A DNA stretch of 64,000 nt from Mesorhizobium intechi (GTDB lineage Bacteria > Pseudomonadota > Alphaproteobacteria > Rhizobiales > Rhizobiaceae), in contig NZ_PNOT02000339.1 in NCBI RefSeq assembly GCF_002879535.1, forward strand, positions 1 through 64,000. Direction: 5' to 3'. The first letter of the stretch is position 1; each line of letters begins with the position of its first letter. A program made the translations under genes and the position numbers. Of the stretch, positions 62,090 to 64,000 are shown piece after piece. The notes under the pieces are model-generated. The model did no database searches. It had not been told where the DNA came from and was given only the letters and a program-made list of their open reading frames with translations.

Positions 62090-62908
62090 TCAGCTGGCCG
62101 ATTGGACTGACTTTCTGACTGAATGCGATCTGGGCCGCGTGGCCTCCTCTGGTTCCAGATCCGAAAAAATGCCCGTGAGCAGATCCGCCCATTTCCGCTG
62201 CCCGGTCTCCCCGGAGATTTCATCGTTGCGGATCTCGATCATGGCGCAGGGCAGCCCGCGCGAGCGTGCATGCCGTTCCAGCGTGAAATAGACGCGATCG
62301 GCCGGCGAATAGGGCTCGTTGACGCCGACGGTGATGCCGGCAAGTCGCTTGAGCGCCGATATCAGCGGCGACGCCAGCCGGCGATCCTCGTCATGGATGA
62401 TGCCGATATGCCAGGGCCGGTCGTGGCCCCTGTAGACCGGGGTGAAGGAATGCACGGACACCAGTCGGGTCTCCTGGCCGCGCGCCAGCCGTTCCTCGAC
62501 GATGCGTTCGATGGTGCCGTGAAATGGCTGCCATGACAGGGCGATCCGTGCCGCGCGCTGCTTTTCCGACAGGCCGGCATTGCCCGGTATGGATGTCGTC
62601 TCGCTGATCTGCGGCACAAGGTCCGGCGCGTCGAGCGGCCGGTTGCAGTCGATGATGAGACGCGAAATGCGGGTTTCGACCAGCGTCGCATCGAGCGCTT
62701 GCGCCATGCGCGTTGCCACCGGCAGCGCGCCTGGATCCCAGGCGATGTGGCGGGACAGGTCTTCGGCGGCAAGGCCAAGCGTGCCGAATTCGGCGGGCAG
62801 GAAATTGCAGGCGTGGTCGCAGGTCAGCACGAAAGGGCTCGATCCGCCCGGGTTCGTCACCCTCACGGTATCGGACGATGCAAGGCTGGCGGGCCGTGCT
62901 TTCTCCAT
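62090..62908 (-). CDS. N-formylglutamate amidohydrolase family protein (copy 2)
   Basis: A 272-residue metal-dependent amidohydrolase (PF05013). Metal and catalytic signatures: SSPFVLTCDHACNFLPAEFG (His/Asp near N-terminus), SRLIIDCNRPLDAPDLVPQISETTSIPGN, QETRLVSVHSFTPVYRGHDRPWHIGIIHD with His and Asp, and RSRGLPCAMIEIRNDEISGETGQRKWADLL. It is a diverged subgroup compared with copy 1 at 28.9-29.9 kb. In this operon it may hydrolyse an acylated or gamma-glutamylated intermediate; that is inference. The start ATG 62908 opens a five-gene minus-strand operon, divergent from the RpiR gene 136 bases away. Confidence 0.87.
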   Translation of the reverse strand: MEKARPASLASSDTVRVTNPGGSSPFVLTCDHACNFLPAEFGTLGLAAEDLSRHIAWDPGALPVATRMAQALDATLVETRISRLIIDCNRPLDAPDLVPQISETTSIPGNAGLSEKQRAARIALSWQPFHGTIERIVEERLARGQETRLVSVHSFTPVYRGHDRPWHIGIIHDEDRRLASPLISALKRLAGITVGVNEPYSPADRVYFTLERHARSRGLPCAMIEIRNDEISGETGQRKWADLLTGIFSDLEPEEATRPRSHSVRKSVQSAS

Positions 62909-63044
62909 AGTCTGCCGTCCCCGGGGAGCGCTGTACCGTATGTTACGTATTTTACCTCATTGCGTCCCTATGGATGATTTCATACAGTTTACCCGGCTTT
63001 GTCAAATGCGATCTCATGGACCAGGCCAAGGGATGGGGGAAAAG

Positions 63045-63872
63045 ATGATTTCCAGCATTGCCGAACTGATCGCCGACCGCATCGGCACGATGCCGGCCGG
63101 CGAACGGCGGGCGGCGCAGACGCTGATTGCCAGCTATCCGATGATCGGGCTGAAGACGGTCGCCGAATTCTCGACCGCGGCCGGCGTCTCCTCTCCGACG
63201 ATCCTGCGCTTCGTGGCCCGGCTCGGCTTCCAGAACTATCCGGAGTTCCAGTCGAGCCTGCAGGACGAATTGGCGGCGCAGTTGCAGTCGCCGGCGATAC
63301 GCACGCTGAACCCGCCCTCGCCCGGCGGTGGCACGGTCTCGCCGATGCTGGAAGCAACCCTCGACAATATGCGCGAGACCTTCCGCCACCTCTCCGACAA
63401 GCAGCTCGCGGACATCGCGGCACGGCTTGCCGACCGGCGCGGCAAGACATTCCTCATCGGCGGCCGCTTCACCGATCCGCTGGCGCGTTACATGGCCGCC
63501 CATCTCGCCGTCATCCAGCCCGATGTCTTTCACCTCGCCGGCCAGGAGAGCATGTGGCGCGACCGGCTGATCGACATGGGCAAGCGCGACGTGCTGGTGA
63601 TCTTCGACATCAGACGTTACCAGGACAGCCTCGTCCGTTTTGCCGAGAAGGCGCATCAGCGCGGCGTCCAGATCGTGCTGTTCACCGACCAGTGGCTGTC
63701 GCCGATCGCCCGCTTCGCCCGCCATGTCATCGCCGGACGAACCGCGGTGCCTTCCGCATGGGATTCCTCGGCCGCGCTCTTCGTCGTCGCCGAAACGCTC
63801 ATCGGCGCGGTCACCAGACAGCTCGAGGCCGGCGGCGCCCGGCGCATCCGCGAGATGGAAGGTCTGCGTTAG
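63045..63872 (+). CDS. RpiR family transcriptional regulator (HTH plus SIS)
   Basis: A 275-residue regulator. The N-terminal RpiR-type helix-turn-helix covers MIGLKTVAEFSTAAGVSSPTILRFVARLGFQNYPEFQSSLQDEL, and the C-terminal SIS domain (RGKTFLIGGRFTDPLARYM to VVAETLIGAVTRQLEAGG, residues about 125-265) would bind a phosphosugar or related ligand, though the SIS serines are partly replaced. It is divergent from the amidohydrolase-led operon, so control of that operon is likely. Start ATG 63045 is favoured by GGGGGA 5 bases upstream; ATG 63033 and ATG 63006 are in-frame alternatives. The 136-base space contains an ATGA-TT-TCAT half-palindrome pair at 62974-62983. Confidence 0.9.
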   Translation: MISSIAELIADRIGTMPAGERRAAQTLIASYPMIGLKTVAEFSTAAGVSSPTILRFVARLGFQNYPEFQSSLQDELAAQLQSPAIRTLNPPSPGGGTVSPMLEATLDNMRETFRHLSDKQLADIAARLADRRGKTFLIGGRFTDPLARYMAAHLAVIQPDVFHLAGQESMWRDRLIDMGKRDVLVIFDIRRYQDSLVRFAEKAHQRGVQIVLFTDQWLSPIARFARHVIAGRTAVPSAWDSSAALFVVAETLIGAVTRQLEAGGARRIREMEGLR

Positions 63873-64000
63873 CAAGGTCACCAGCCAATCGCATCCGCGC
63901 TGCCGGGCACCTCGAATTCACGTTACCGAGATTTAATGTGCACGATCGCGTGATAATTGCCATAAACCGGTGATACCGGGATGTGGCGTGGCCGGTTTTC
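63873..64000. other. Right edge, no gene recognised
   Basis: The last 128 bases after the RpiR stop hold no convincing coding sequence or T-tailed hairpin. A gene may begin just beyond the window. Confidence 0.5.

Overview
The window looks like chromosomal DNA of a rhizobial alphaproteobacterium, most probably Mesorhizobium or a close relative. I base this on gene content and recall of the families, not on a search. The supporting signs are high GC, a homospermidine synthase, a Brucella-type Omp10 lipoprotein, CpdR, a small heat-shock gene with a ROSE-like leader, GMC/Gfo-Idh/CUT1 sugar catabolic genes, and intergenic repeats of a kind common in this group. I see no insertion sequence, phage, CRISPR array or plasmid backbone.

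Layout. 1-31 kb is mainly housekeeping: an N-demethylase-like protein, homospermidine synthase, Omp10, a secreted 5'-nucleotidase whose LysM tail is out of frame, ferrochelatase, an FAD oxidoreductase, an SPFH/NfeD pair, arabinose-5-phosphate isomerase, a beta-barrel protein, GalU, a lytic transglycosylase, a DUF459 protein, glutamate synthase (gltD, gltB), a threonine aldolase-like enzyme, Hsp20, a lysophospholipase-like hydrolase, a Cys-rich mini-protein with a DUF1127 protein, an AraC regulator, HisN, an N-formylglutamate amidohydrolase, CpdR and tRNA-Val(GAC). A compact three-hairpin small-RNA candidate lies between hisN and the amidohydrolase gene.

31-48 kb is a catabolic island for a carbohydrate-like substrate. 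A LacI regulator and a divergent DUF993 gene share an intergenic region with two near-identical operators. After lacI, mostly with overlapping or near-touching ends, come a Gfo/Idh dehydrogenase, a CoA-transferase, an enoyl-CoA hydratase, an aldehyde dehydrogenase, a CUT1 sugar ABC transporter, a GMC oxidoreductase, an SDR, a second GMC oxidoreductase, a Dabb protein and an MFS carboxylate-type carrier. The mixture of sugar oxidoreductases with acyl-CoA enzymes does not match a standard pathway I recognise.

48-52 kb carries a drug/metabolite exporter, an endonuclease/exonuclease/phosphatase protein and a Na+/H+ antiporter, with a repeat element between the last two. 52-64 kb is a second catabolic unit on the minus strand, divergent from an RpiR regulator: amidohydrolase, APC permease, glutamine-synthetase-like ligase, aldehyde dehydrogenase, iron alcohol dehydrogenase, then a PotABCD/PhnSTUV-class ABC transporter. 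Together these could form a gamma-glutamylation route for an amino alcohol or similar small amine (inference).
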